A stretch of DNA of 54,162 nt from an uncultured Eubacteriales bacterium (GTDB lineage: Bacteria > Bacillota > Clostridia > Christensenellales > CAG-138): the NCBI GenBank assembly GCA_900543475.1, contig UQRU01000005.1, positions 1 through 54,162 on the forward strand. Direction: 5' to 3'. The notes beneath the pieces are model-generated. The model did not search any database, was not told where the DNA came from, and worked only from the letters and a program-made list of their open reading frames with translations. Of the stretch, positions 1 through 7,812 are shown piece after piece (position 1 is the first letter of the stretch; each line of letters starts with the position of its first letter). Position numbers and translations under genes: made by a program.

Positions 1-76
1 TGGCCGCGCCGTAGGCGCAAGGGAGCTATGAAAACCTCGAAAAAGTGGCGCAAGCCACTTTTTCGACAGCCTGAAA
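1..76. repeat. Left copy of a 76-bp terminal inverted repeat with internal hairpins
   Basis: Positions 1-76 are the exact reverse complement of 54086-54161. The element holds a 13-bp perfect stem (37-49 with 54-66) closed by a GCAA loop, and a small 5-bp hairpin at 6-18. It carries no gene of its own. It looks like a dispersed REP- or MITE-type palindromic element. Its presence in opposite orientation at both extremities suggests that the contig ends because the repeat is multicopy. That last point is inference. Confidence 0.85.
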
Positions 77-98
77 AGCGGCCAAAGGCCGCTTTTCA
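72..98 (-). terminator. Hairpin terminator at the end of nrdG
   Basis: A 12-bp perfect stem (72-83 with 87-98) and 3-nt loop overlap the nrdG stop codon at 96-98. On the minus strand the stem is followed by only a short T-poor tract and then by the second hairpin of the terminal repeat, so termination may rely on both structures. Confidence 0.55.
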
Positions 99-779
99 AA
101 GGATCAGATTGGGCTGGATGGCCAATAAAGCGTCCCGGGCCGCCATGAGTTCCGGCTGGGTTAGGGCGGGCCGTTGGAGCAACGGGACATCCTGGGGCCG
201 GAAGACGGCGGGGGGCCGGAAATAGTTGACCCGCCAACGGGGGGCAGGGGGGAAGGCGGCCAGCAGATCACAGAGGGTTTTCAGGGTCATGCCAGGGTAT
301 AGGGTGGTGCGCAGCTCATAGGCTATCCCGGCCCATTGTAGGGCCTTGGCGGTTTTGGCGGCCTGCTGGAAGCCGCTTATGCCGCAAACCTGGGCATAGT
401 CCTCGGCGGTGGCCTTGATATCCAGGGCCACATAGTCCACCAAGCCCTCCTCCACCAGGGCGGCTACAGCCCCGGGCCGCTGGCCGTTGGTATCCAGCTT
501 GGTTTGGTAGCCCATGGCCTTGAGCCGGCGCAGGGCTTCCGGCAGGTCGGCTTGGAGGGTGGGCTCCCCGCCGCTGACCACTACGCCATCCAGCAGGCCC
601 CGGCGCTTTTCTAAGAACGCCCAGACCTCCGCTTCAGGCAAGGCGGAACCGCCCCGGGGGATCAGATCCCGGTTGTGGCAGTAAAAGCAGTTCAGATCGC
701 AGCCCCGGGTAAAGAGCACGCAGCAAAGAATGCCGGGGAAATCGATGGTACTGCTCTTTTGGATGCCCCCGAAGATCAT
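96..779 (-). CDS. nrdG: Anaerobic ribonucleoside-triphosphate reductase activating protein
   Basis: A 227-aa radical-SAM activase that uses S-adenosylmethionine and a 4Fe-4S cluster to install the glycyl radical on NrdD. The cluster motif CX3CX2C is visible as CDLNCFYC near residue 27-34. It is followed by a glycine-rich SAM-binding stretch (VVSGGEPTLQ). The length fits the longer clostridial form of the family. The ATG at 779 overlaps the nrdD stop codon (ATGA), so the two genes are translationally coupled. An AAGGAGG lies inside the nrdD end. It acts in the cytoplasm under anoxia. Confidence 0.93.
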   Translation of the reverse strand: MIFGGIQKSSTIDFPGILCCVLFTRGCDLNCFYCHNRDLIPRGGSALPEAEVWAFLEKRRGLLDGVVVSGGEPTLQADLPEALRRLKAMGYQTKLDTNGQRPGAVAALVEEGLVDYVALDIKATAEDYAQVCGISGFQQAAKTAKALQWAGIAYELRTTLYPGMTLKTLCDLLAAFPPAPRWRVNYFRPPAVFRPQDVPLLQRPALTQPELMAARDALLAIQPNLIL

Positions 780-2872
780 GCCTGCAATTCGTCCTCCTTG
801 ATCACATACTTGACCCGCTCCTTATATTCTTCCTGCTTGCCCTTGTTGTAGTTTTGCACGGGCCGCAGATAGCCTACTACCCGGCTCCAAACCTCGGTAT
901 CCTGGCCGCAGGTGGGGCAGGTATACACTTCTCCGTTCAGGTAGCCGTGCTCCGGGCAAATGGAGAAGGTGGGGGTCAGGGAGATATAGGGCAGCTTGTA
1001 GTGGGTGAAGGCCTTGCGGATCAGGGACTTGGCAACTTCTACATCCCGGATCTGCTCGCCCAGGTACAGATGCAGCACGGTGCCGCCGGTGTACTTGCAC
1101 TGGAGCTCGTCCTGGAGGTCCAGGGTCTCGAAGATGTCGTCCGTAAAGCCCACGGGCAGCTGGGAGGAATTGGTATAATAGGGCTCCTCCTTGCCGGCGG
1201 TGATGATATCCGGATAGCGCTTCTTGTCCAGCCGGGCCAGGCTGTAGCTGGTGCCCTCGGCGGGGGTGGCCTCCAGGTTGTACACGTGGCCGGTCTCCTC
1301 CTGGAAGCGGGTGATCACGTCCCGCATAAAATCCAGGGTGCGCAGGGCGAAGTCCTGGCCCTCTGGGGTGGTGATGTCCTTGCCCAGGAAGTTGAGGCAG
1401 GCCTCGTTCATGCCGATCAGGCCGATGGTGTTAAAATGGTTGTACCAATAGTCCCCGGTGCGCTGCTTCACATCCGCGAGATAATGGGCGGAATAGGGAT
1501 ACATGCCCCGCTCGGTCTGCTCCTCGATGGTTTTGCGCTTGATCTCCAGGCTCTTTTTGGCGATCTCCATCTGGGAGAGCAGCCGGTCGAAATATTCCTT
1601 TTCCGTGCGGGCCAGGTAGCCGATCCGGGGCAGGTTGATGGTGACCACGCCGATGGAGCCGGTCATGGGATTGGAGCCGAAGAGGCCGCCGCCCCGCTTG
1701 CGCAATTCGCCGGTATTCAGCCGCAGCCGGCAGCACATGGATAGGGCGTCCTCCGGGGACAGGTCGGAATTGATGTAGTTGGAGAAATAGGGGATGCCAT
1801 AGCGGCAAGTGATCTCCATGAACTTGTTTACCACCGGGCTGTCCCATTCAAAGTCCGCGGTCACGTTGATGGTGGGGATGGGGAAGGTAAAGACCCGGCC
1901 CTTTTTATCCCCTTCCATCATCACCTCGCAGAAGGCCATGTTGATCATATCCATCTCCTTTTGGAATTCCCCATAGGTTTCCTTCTGGAGCTGGCCGCCT
2001 AGGATCACCGCCTGGTCCCGGAGGGTGCGGGGAGGATGGATGTCAAAGGTCAGGTTGGAGAAGGGGCACTGGAAGCCCACCCGGGTGGGCACGTTCAGGT
2101 TGAAAATGAACTCCTGCAGGGCCTGCTTCACCGCCTGGTAGTCCATGTTGTCATAGCGGACAAAGGGGGCGCAATAGGTATCGAAGCTGCTCCAGGCCTG
2201 GGCGCCTGCGGTTTCCCCCTGGGTGGTGAAGGTGGAGTTGACCACCTGGCCCAGGAAGCTGCGCAGATGCTTGGCCGGGGAGGATTCCACCTTGCCGGGC
2301 ACGCCGCCAAAGCCCACCATCAGCAGCTGGCGAAGATCCCAGCCCGCGCAATAGGGGCCGAAAAAGCCCAAGTCATGCAGGTGCAGATCCCCGCTCTGGT
2401 GGGCCCGGCGCACCTCCTCCGGGTAGATCTCATGGAGCCAGTACTGCTTGGTAAAGGCTTCCCGGATGTAATTGTTCATGCCGTTGATGCTCTTTTGGGT
2501 GTTGGCGTTTTCCTTGATGCGCCAATCGTTTTCCCCCAGGTAGTTGCTGAACATCTCGATGGTAGCGCCGATGAGGGCATTGGCTTCCCGGGCGCCCCGG
2601 CGTTTTTCCCGATACAGAATATAGGCCTTGGCGGTTTTTGCGTGGCCGTTTTCGATGAGCACTTTTTCTACGATATCCTGGATACCCTCTACATCCGCAA
2701 TGTCGTCCCCATATTGACGCTCCGCAATGGCTACCACCTGGTCCGTTAGGCCGGCGGCCCTGGCCCAGTCGTTGCCGCCTACGGCGTTGGCTGCTTTGAA
2801 GATGGCCCGGGTGATCCGGTCGGGTTGGAAATCCACCACAGCGCCATTGCGCTTACGAATTTTGGTAATCAT
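776..2872 (-). CDS. nrdD: Anaerobic (class III) ribonucleoside-triphosphate reductase
   Basis: Reduces ribonucleoside triphosphates to deoxyribonucleotides without oxygen. From the start chosen here the protein has 699 aa. Residues 1-90 form an ATP-cone allosteric domain (begins MITKIRKRNGAVVDF), followed by the ten-stranded barrel core. The C-terminus has the zinc-binding cysteine pairs (CPEHG and CPTCG) and the glycyl-radical motif RVVGYLRP. The reading frame is open up to 3043, but the ATG at 2872 has a good AAAGAGG ribosome site and begins exactly at the ATP cone. The upstream in-frame part covers promoter sequence, so I reject it. It forms an operon with nrdG, and NrdR boxes lie upstream. 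Confidence 0.95.
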   Translation of the reverse strand: MITKIRKRNGAVVDFQPDRITRAIFKAANAVGGNDWARAAGLTDQVVAIAERQYGDDIADVEGIQDIVEKVLIENGHAKTAKAYILYREKRRGAREANALIGATIEMFSNYLGENDWRIKENANTQKSINGMNNYIREAFTKQYWLHEIYPEEVRRAHQSGDLHLHDLGFFGPYCAGWDLRQLLMVGFGGVPGKVESSPAKHLRSFLGQVVNSTFTTQGETAGAQAWSSFDTYCAPFVRYDNMDYQAVKQALQEFIFNLNVPTRVGFQCPFSNLTFDIHPPRTLRDQAVILGGQLQKETYGEFQKEMDMINMAFCEVMMEGDKKGRVFTFPIPTINVTADFEWDSPVVNKFMEITCRYGIPYFSNYINSDLSPEDALSMCCRLRLNTGELRKRGGGLFGSNPMTGSIGVVTINLPRIGYLARTEKEYFDRLLSQMEIAKKSLEIKRKTIEEQTERGMYPYSAHYLADVKQRTGDYWYNHFNTIGLIGMNEACLNFLGKDITTPEGQDFALRTLDFMRDVITRFQEETGHVYNLEATPAEGTSYSLARLDKKRYPDIITAGKEEPYYTNSSQLPVGFTDDIFETLDLQDELQCKYTGGTVLHLYLGEQIRDVEVAKSLIRKAFTHYKLPYISLTPTFSICPEHGYLNGEVYTCPTCGQDTEVWSRVVGYLRPVQNYNKGKQEEYKERVKYVIKEDELQA

Positions 2873-2987
2873 GCACAAGACCTCTTTCTGTTTATTGCAA
2901 ACGATTTCTTGAAAGCGTACCGCCCGGGAAGTATGTCCCGGGAAATTTTCTGAAAAACCGGGGCTTCTCCGGCTGGGAAGCAGATAC

Positions 2988-3042
2988 ATTATACCCCAAT
3001 ATATTGTGCTGGTCAAGGCATACTGAACACAATATTTAGGCA
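2988..3042 (-). promoter_or_regulatory. nrdDG promoter with two NrdR boxes
   Basis: On the minus strand there is a -35 TTGACC (3011-3016), a 17-bp spacer and a perfect -10 TATAAT (2988-2993). A NrdR box (core AATATATT, flanks CCCC/GTGC, 2994-3009) fills the spacer exactly. A second box (ACAC AATATTTA GGCA, 3027-3042) starts 33 bp away, about three helical turns, which is the usual tandem arrangement. NrdR-ATP/dATP binding would occlude RNA polymerase directly. The leader to the nrdD start is about 110 nt. Confidence 0.85.
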
Positions 3043-3171
3043 AAATTCAAGCGGCGGCCATAAGGACAAACAAGGCGTTTGCCCCGGTAAACCGCGAGAA
3101 AGGCTGCATAGGAGGCTACAAGGGTAAGGGATGTCCAAAAACAAAGGCGCCTGCCGGCAGCAGCGGCCAAG

Positions 3172-3205
3172 AAAAGGGCGGCGGCCTTAGGAAGCTGCCG
3201 CCCTT
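3172..3205 (-). terminator. Rho-independent terminator of the hydrogenase gene
   Basis: A 9-bp stem (3174-3182 with 3197-3205) lies 22 bp after the stop codon of the minus-strand hydrogenase gene. It is followed on the minus strand by TTTTCTTGG. The 180-bp gap to the nrdD promoter holds no gene. Confidence 0.75.
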
Positions 3206-3227
3206 GCCTTGGCGTTTCGGGGGATAA

Positions 3228-4691
3228 TTACCTGGGGTCCTCCCGGGAGACGGCGCCCAGCCCCAACACATGGATGGCCTGGGAGATGGTCTCCTCCAGG
3301 GCGGAACGGCCGTAGGCGTCCACCTGGGCAGCGTTTTTAGAGCTATGGCTTAGACAGGCCGGGCCGCCGATGCAGCCGCCCTCACAGGCCATGCCCTCGA
3401 TGAAGTTGGCGTCCAGCAGGCCTTTTTGGGCTTTGAGCAGGGCCACCCGGCAGGCTTCGATGCCGTTGCACACAGCGGGTTTAAGTTCAAATTCCGCCGG
3501 GTCAACATGCTGTTCCTTAAGAGCTTGCCCCACCGCTGCGGCCAAGCCGCCGCTGCGGGCAAAGATGCGGCCGAAGTAGGAGGCGTTGTCCAGGGGTTCG
3601 CCGGGTATGGAGGCCAGGTCGATCTCCCGGGCCGCGAACATGGCCTGCATCTCCTCAAAGGTGATGGCATAATCTACATATTGGACGGAGCGGGTGTACT
3701 TGGCCTCGGCTTTTTTTGCGATGCAGGGCCCGATAAACACCACCTTGCAGCCGGGGTCCGTCTGTTTGAGCCACTTGGCGATCTGGGCCATGGGGGAGAG
3801 GGTATGGGAGATCCGGTCCTGGAGGGCGGGGAAATTCTTTTCCACATAGCTGACAAAGGCCGGGCAGCAGGAGGAGAGCAAAAAGCCCTTTTCCCGCAGT
3901 TCCTGGGCCTCTAGCCAGGCGGTCATATCCGCGCCCCAGGCAGCCTCCACCACCGCGTGGAATCCCAGGGCATGGATGCCCGCCGCCACCTTTTCCGGGG
4001 CGGCGCTGGGATATTGGCTGGCCATGGAAGGGGCGGCTACCGCGTAAACCCGGTAGGCGGTATTGTCCTGGGAATCCAACAGCAGCCGGATCACCTGGGT
4101 GATGTCGGATTTATCCATGATGGCCCCGAAGGGGCATTGGTAGACGCAGGCGCCACAGGCGGTACAGGCATCGTGATGGATCATCGCCTTGCTGGTTTCC
4201 TGGTGGATGCTGATGGCCTTAGGTTTACAAGCCCGGACACAGGGCCGTATGTTCTGCACAATGGCCGAATAGGGGCACACGCTCATGCACTTACCGCATT
4301 CTACGCATTTCCCCTTGTCGATCTGGGCCCGGTGGTTCACCACGGTGATGGCGCCTTTGGGGCAGTTATCCATACAGCGGTGGGCCAGGCAACCCCGGCA
4401 GGCGGCGGTCACCTGGATGCCGTCCACGGGGCACTCATCGCAGGCGATGGACAACACCTCCACCACGTTCCCATCCGCCTGGCCGCCCAGGGCAATGCCT
4501 ACCCGCTCGCCAATGATGGCCCTTTCCTTATAAATACAGCAGCGGAAGCTGGGCTTCCCTTCCGGGATGATCCGCTTGGGGATCTCCAGCAGCTGCTGGG
4601 GGGTCAGGGCGTCCTGGTATGCCAGGCGGGCCACCTCCCGCAGCACGTTGTATTTCATTTTTTGCACATGGGTATCGAACAATAGGGCCAT
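3228..4691 (-). CDS. Monomeric [FeFe] hydrogenase, group B type
   Basis: A 487-aa iron hydrogenase catalysing reversible proton reduction, probably with ferredoxin. The N-terminal third carries several 4Fe-4S motifs (CRGCLAHRCMDNCP, CVECGKCMSVCP, CTACGACVYQCP). The H-cluster motifs are of the group B style: L1 as SSCCPAF rather than TSCCPxW, L2 as GPCIAKKAEA, and L3 as EGMACEGGCIGG. I chose the ATG at 4691 because AAAGGAG lies 7 nt upstream. A longer frame from 4739 has no such site. The gene is monocistronic, with its own terminator and a divergent neighbour sfsA. The group assignment rests on motif recall. Confidence 0.9.
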   Translation of the reverse strand: MALLFDTHVQKMKYNVLREVARLAYQDALTPQQLLEIPKRIIPEGKPSFRCCIYKERAIIGERVGIALGGQADGNVVEVLSIACDECPVDGIQVTAACRGCLAHRCMDNCPKGAITVVNHRAQIDKGKCVECGKCMSVCPYSAIVQNIRPCVRACKPKAISIHQETSKAMIHHDACTACGACVYQCPFGAIMDKSDITQVIRLLLDSQDNTAYRVYAVAAPSMASQYPSAAPEKVAAGIHALGFHAVVEAAWGADMTAWLEAQELREKGFLLSSCCPAFVSYVEKNFPALQDRISHTLSPMAQIAKWLKQTDPGCKVVFIGPCIAKKAEAKYTRSVQYVDYAITFEEMQAMFAAREIDLASIPGEPLDNASYFGRIFARSGGLAAAVGQALKEQHVDPAEFELKPAVCNGIEACRVALLKAQKGLLDANFIEGMACEGGCIGGPACLSHSSKNAAQVDAYGRSALEETISQAIHVLGLGAVSREDPR

Positions 4692-4722
4692 GGTTTTGCT
4701 CCTTTCGGGGACTTCGGATATC

Positions 4723-4752
4723 AGTATATCATGGGCCAACCGCCCTAGGCAA
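4723..4752 (-). promoter_or_regulatory. Possible promoter of the hydrogenase gene
   Basis: On the minus strand, TTGCCT (4747-4752) and TATACT (4723-4728) are 18 bp apart, about 30 bp before the start codon. The match is moderate and is the only candidate I see in the divergent intergenic region, which is otherwise A+T-rich. Confidence 0.4.
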
Positions 4753-4857
4753 TCGCTCCTATTTCATATACATATATATAAAGCATATATATTACAGGGC
4801 GGCCCCCATCCCAGCCCCATGCGCCGCAGCCAAAACCCCACAAGATCCCCTTTCATA

Positions 4858-4866
4858 TGGTATAAT
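4858..4866 (+). promoter_or_regulatory. Extended -10 promoter of sfsA
   Basis: TGG followed by a perfect TATAAT (4861-4866) gives an extended -10 element (TGnTATAAT). No good -35 is seen 17 bp upstream, as is common for such promoters. It lies about 48 bp before the sfsA start. Confidence 0.6.
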
Positions 4867-4914
4867 ATCTAAGATATATCCGTGCTGTATGATGGCGCGG
4901 GAAAGGGGGCGGCC

Positions 4915-5592
4915 ATGCGGTATCCACAGGTATGCGGCGGTAAATTCATTGCCAGGCCCAACCGGTTCATCGCCTTGGTGGACGTGGAAGGCCAGGAGAC
5001 GGTATGCCATGTCAAGAATACGGGCCGGTGCCGGGAGCTGCTGACCCCGGGGGCCAAGGTGATCCTGGCCCGGGCGGCGAACCCGTCCCGTAAGACGGCC
5101 TACGATCTGGTGGCGGTGTATAAGGGGGCGATGCTGATCAACATGGATAGCCAAGCCCCAAACCAGGTGGCGGCGGCGTATTTGCCCAGCCTGTTCCCGG
5201 GGATCACGCTGCTGCGGCCGGAATACCGGGTGGGGGACAGCCGGCTGGATTTTTATGTAGAAACGGCGGATGGCCGGCAGATCTACATGGAGGTGAAGGG
5301 CTGTACCCTGGAAGTGGATGGCGTAGCCATGTTCCCAGACGCCCCCACCCTCCGGGGGACCAAGCATTTGCGGACCATGACGGCCCTGGCCCGGGCAGGC
5401 CGGGAAGCGTGGGTGCTGCTGGTGGTGCAGATGGCGGGGCCTAAATGTTTCCGGCCCAACGACCAGATGGACCCCGCCTTTGGACAGGCCCTGCGGGAGG
5501 CGGCGGCGGCCGGGGTACAGATCCATTGCGTGGATTGCTTGGTGACAGAGGATAGCCTTTCTTGCCGGGCGCCGGTGCCAGTTTATCTTTAA
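4915..5592 (+). CDS. sfsA: SfsA family nuclease-like protein
   Basis: A 225-aa protein of the sugar-fermentation-stimulation family, with an OB-fold N-terminal half and a restriction-endonuclease-like C-terminal half. Recognisable blocks are HVKNTGRCRELL (about residues 35-46), EVKGCTLE (about 131) and FPDAPTLRGTKHL. These carry the conserved acidic/Lys nuclease-like residues. The biological role of the family is unsettled, with DNA or cAMP-CRP related roles proposed. The ATG at 4915 is preceded by AAAGGGGG. The earlier in-frame ATG at 4882 has no site and adds 11 unconserved residues. Confidence 0.88.
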   Translation: MRYPQVCGGKFIARPNRFIALVDVEGQETVCHVKNTGRCRELLTPGAKVILARAANPSRKTAYDLVAVYKGAMLINMDSQAPNQVAAAYLPSLFPGITLLRPEYRVGDSRLDFYVETADGRQIYMEVKGCTLEVDGVAMFPDAPTLRGTKHLRTMTALARAGREAWVLLVVQMAGPKCFRPNDQMDPAFGQALREAAAAGVQIHCVDCLVTEDSLSCRAPVPVYL

Positions 5593-5614
5593 AAAGAATT
5601 TCATCGCATAAATA

Positions 5615-5644
5615 TTGACCGGGTCTGGCAAAAAAAACTATAAT
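5615..5644 (+). promoter_or_regulatory. Promoter of the two LytTR regulator genes
   Basis: TTGACC (5615-5620), an 18-bp spacer and TATAAT (5639-5644) form a near-consensus vegetative promoter. The transcript would have a leader of about 140 nt with an 8-bp stem (CCCAAGCC / GGCTTGGG, near 5722-5757) just upstream of the first start codon. The role of that stem is unknown. Confidence 0.75.
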
Positions 5645-5788
5645 ATATATGGTATGGCGATTTGTCGCATAAGCTGTATATTCTGGTAGCGGGCAGGGCC
5701 CATACTGCATAAAAATTCCCACCCAAGCCAAGCAGGCCCCATGGGTAAGGGCTTGGGTCGCGGACTTTGGAAAAAAGGGGGGACGTGG

Positions 5789-6505
5789 ATGCGGTTCGCT
5801 GTATGCGATGACAATGCCGCTGACCGGCGGCAGCTGCTTTCTATGCTGCAACAGTATTGTGGGAACCACCGTGTGCAGGCGGAGATCCAACCTTTTGCCG
5901 ACGGCCGGGCGCTGCTACAAGCATTTGCGCCGGGGAAGTTTCAGATCCTATTTTTGGATATTTATATGCCGGCCCTCACCGGCATGGAGGCTGCCAAGGC
6001 TATCCGGGAGAAGGATACAGGGTGCCAATTGGTGTTTACCACCACCAGCGAAGACCATGCCCTGGAAAGCTATGGGGTCTATGCGGCGGGCTACCTGCTC
6101 AAGCCCTATACCCAGAGCCAGTTAGACGAGACCGTGGACTGGTGCCTGGATAATATTTCGCCCTTGGCCCAGGCCATTGAAATTACATACGAGCGGGAGC
6201 GCGTCCAGGTCCTGCTGGGGGAGATCCAATATATCGAAGTGTTTGGCCGGGAATCCATCTTCCACACCGGCGGACGAACCTATGCCACCAACCGTAGCCT
6301 TGTGGAACTGGAGCAGGAACTGCCCCAGGATTTTCTCCGCTGCCATCGCAGCTATATCGTTAACATGAACTATATTGCCAATATGACCACCGGCCATTTC
6401 ATCCTGCAGAACGGCTGCCATGTGCCCATCAGCGCAACCATGCGGGCCAAGGCGAAGCAAAGCTTCTGCGACTGGATGTTCCAAAAGGTCCGGGAGGGCA
6501 TATAG
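5789..6505 (+). CDS. LytTR-family response regulator
   Basis: A 238-aa two-domain regulator. Residues 1-120 are a receiver domain with the acidic pair (CDDN), the phospho-acceptor Asp in FLDIYMP and the conserved Lys in LLKPY. Residues about 135-235 form a LytTR DNA-binding domain (CHRSYIVNMNYI). It probably binds paired direct repeats upstream of target promoters. I chose the ATG at 5789, where the receiver begins, over an upstream ATG at 5741. No sensor kinase is encoded in the window. The next gene is a paralogue, and the CIS operon follows, so CIS control is a reasonable inference. Confidence 0.88.
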   Translation: MRFAVCDDNAADRRQLLSMLQQYCGNHRVQAEIQPFADGRALLQAFAPGKFQILFLDIYMPALTGMEAAKAIREKDTGCQLVFTTTSEDHALESYGVYAAGYLLKPYTQSQLDETVDWCLDNISPLAQAIEITYERERVQVLLGEIQYIEVFGRESIFHTGGRTYATNRSLVELEQELPQDFLRCHRSYIVNMNYIANMTTGHFILQNGCHVPISATMRAKAKQSFCDWMFQKVREGI

Positions 6506-6545
6506 CTCCTTTGTAGGCGGCACAAAAACAGCATGAGGGGAACGC

Positions 6546-7253
6546 ATGATCCAGATCGCCATCTGCAGCCAAGATCAAGAAGAACAGGCGCGGCTTGCCC
6601 AGCTGCTTTTCGGCTGGTTTCAATCCGCGGGGGTATTGCTCCGCCTGGCTTCCTTTGCTACTGCGGATGCCTTTTTGCAGGAATACCAGCCGGGGGATTT
6701 CGGGTTTATTTTCCTGGACGCCAACCTGGCCCCGACCTCCGGCCTGGAGCTGGCGCGGCATATCCGCAAATGCGCAGACAGCTGTCAAATCGTATTCCTT
6801 TCCCAGGACGGCGCCGCGGCCCTCTCCTGCTATCAGGTGCATCCCGCCGGCTTTTTTGTCAAGCCCGTGGCCGCCGAGGCGCTGTCCGAGCTGCTTCAGT
6901 GGAACCGGGGCTTATTTCTTCATGCCATGGACAGCATTACCGTGGTTTCCGCCCGCATCCATCGCAAGGTGCTCTTGGCGGATATCCTCTACGTAACCGT
7001 ATCCGGCCGCACCAGCCGGATCCGCCTGCTACAGGAGCAGGTCAATACCAACTTTACCCTTAACCAGCTGGCCGACCAATTGCCCCCCAGCCGGTTTTTC
7101 CGCTGCCACCGGAGCTATGTGGTCAACGGCGCCCATGTGCGCAAACTGACGGGCCGGACGCTGGAACTGGATAATGGGGAACAGGTTCCGGTTAGCGAGG
7201 ATAAACTCCATCCTGTGCGGGAATGGATTGCGGCACATTGCACGCACTCGTGA
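6546..7253 (+). CDS. Second LytTR response regulator with altered acidic pocket
   Basis: A 235-aa paralogue of the preceding gene, 40 bp downstream and presumably cotranscribed. The receiver keeps the acceptor Asp (FLDANLAP) and Lys (FFVKPV), but the acidic pair is changed to SQDQ at the first strand (ICSQDQEE). Mg2+ binding and phosphorylation may therefore be altered. The LytTR domain is intact (CHRSYVVNGAHV, then LTGRTLELDNGEQVPVS). It may heterodimerise with its neighbour, which is inference. Confidence 0.86.
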   Translation: MIQIAICSQDQEEQARLAQLLFGWFQSAGVLLRLASFATADAFLQEYQPGDFGFIFLDANLAPTSGLELARHIRKCADSCQIVFLSQDGAAALSCYQVHPAGFFVKPVAAEALSELLQWNRGLFLHAMDSITVVSARIHRKVLLADILYVTVSGRTSRIRLLQEQVNTNFTLNQLADQLPPSRFFRCHRSYVVNGAHVRKLTGRTLELDNGEQVPVSEDKLHPVREWIAAHCTHS

Positions 7254-7281
7254 CAAGTTTTTGCAGTTTATGACAATTCCG

Positions 7282-7311
7282 TGGACATATGCCAATTCCT
7301 TGCCCTATAAT
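7282..7311 (+). promoter_or_regulatory. Promoter of the CIS operon
   Basis: TGGACA (7282-7287), an 18-bp spacer and a perfect TATAAT (7306-7311) lie in the 184-bp gap before the receiver-only gene. This is the only strong promoter seen before the 31-kb run of CIS genes. GCAGTT and TAGTTTGAA elements around it faintly resemble LytTR half sites, but I would not call an operator on this alone. Confidence 0.65.
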
Positions 7312-7437
7312 TTATTTAGCATTCAGCATAGTTTGAAGATCCAGCGCCAGATTCGTATGAAATGATCTGCAAATCAGCCAGGAAGGTGGAAAGCTCATAG
7401 GTTTCCCAGGAACCGGGGAGGAAACGGTGCCGGCAAA

Positions 7438-7809
7438 GTGATGATTGGGATTTGCGATGAAAATAAGAATAACGGCATGGAACTCCAGCACCGGGTTCAA
7501 CAGATTTGCCAACTTTATGAGCAGCAGGAATCCGTGGTTTTATATGAAAATGTGAACCAGTTGATGGAGGCCATGCGGATGCGTAAGTTTCGGGCCATCC
7601 TGTTAAGCCAAGATGGGCCCGGCGGATTTCTGGCGGCGCGGCGGCTTCGGGAGTTGGATCAAAAGGTCCCTCTGATCTTTTTGACGGATACCAGCCAATA
7701 CGCCGTGATGGGGGTGCGCTTGCATCTGACGGACTACGTGGTAAAGCCGGCGGAGTTCAAACACCTGGTGCGGGCGCTGAAGCTGGCGGGGATCGGAAAC
7801 GGAAGGTGA
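7438..7809 (+). CDS. Receiver-only (pseudo)response regulator
   Basis: A 123-aa single receiver domain without an output domain. The acidic pair (CDEN), the Thr strand (FLTDTS) and the Lys (YVVKPA) are present. At the phospho-acceptor position, where FLDI is expected, the sequence reads LLSQDGPGG, so the Asp is replaced by Ser or shifted. It may be a phosphorylation-independent protein-interaction domain. The start may be GTG 7438 or the adjacent ATG 7441. The GGGGAGG upstream is 16-19 nt away, longer than ideal. It is 3 bp before the next gene and so belongs to the CIS operon. Confidence 0.78.
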   Translation: MMIGICDENKNNGMELQHRVQQICQLYEQQESVVLYENVNQLMEAMRMRKFRAILLSQDGPGGFLAARRLRELDQKVPLIFLTDTSQYAVMGVRLHLTDYVVKPAEFKHLVRALKLAGIGNGR

Positions 7810-7812
7810 CCC

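Noticed and set aside
28..225. Open frame of 65 codons on the plus strand over the left repeat
   Set aside because: It lies in the palindromic repeat and antisense to nrdG, with no ribosome site or coding character.
854..1744. Long plus-strand frame inside nrdD
   Set aside because: Antisense shadow of a well conserved enzyme gene.
2873..3043. Upstream in-frame extension of nrdD
   Set aside because: It would translate through the promoter and NrdR boxes; the ATG at 2872 has a good ribosome site and starts at the ATP cone.
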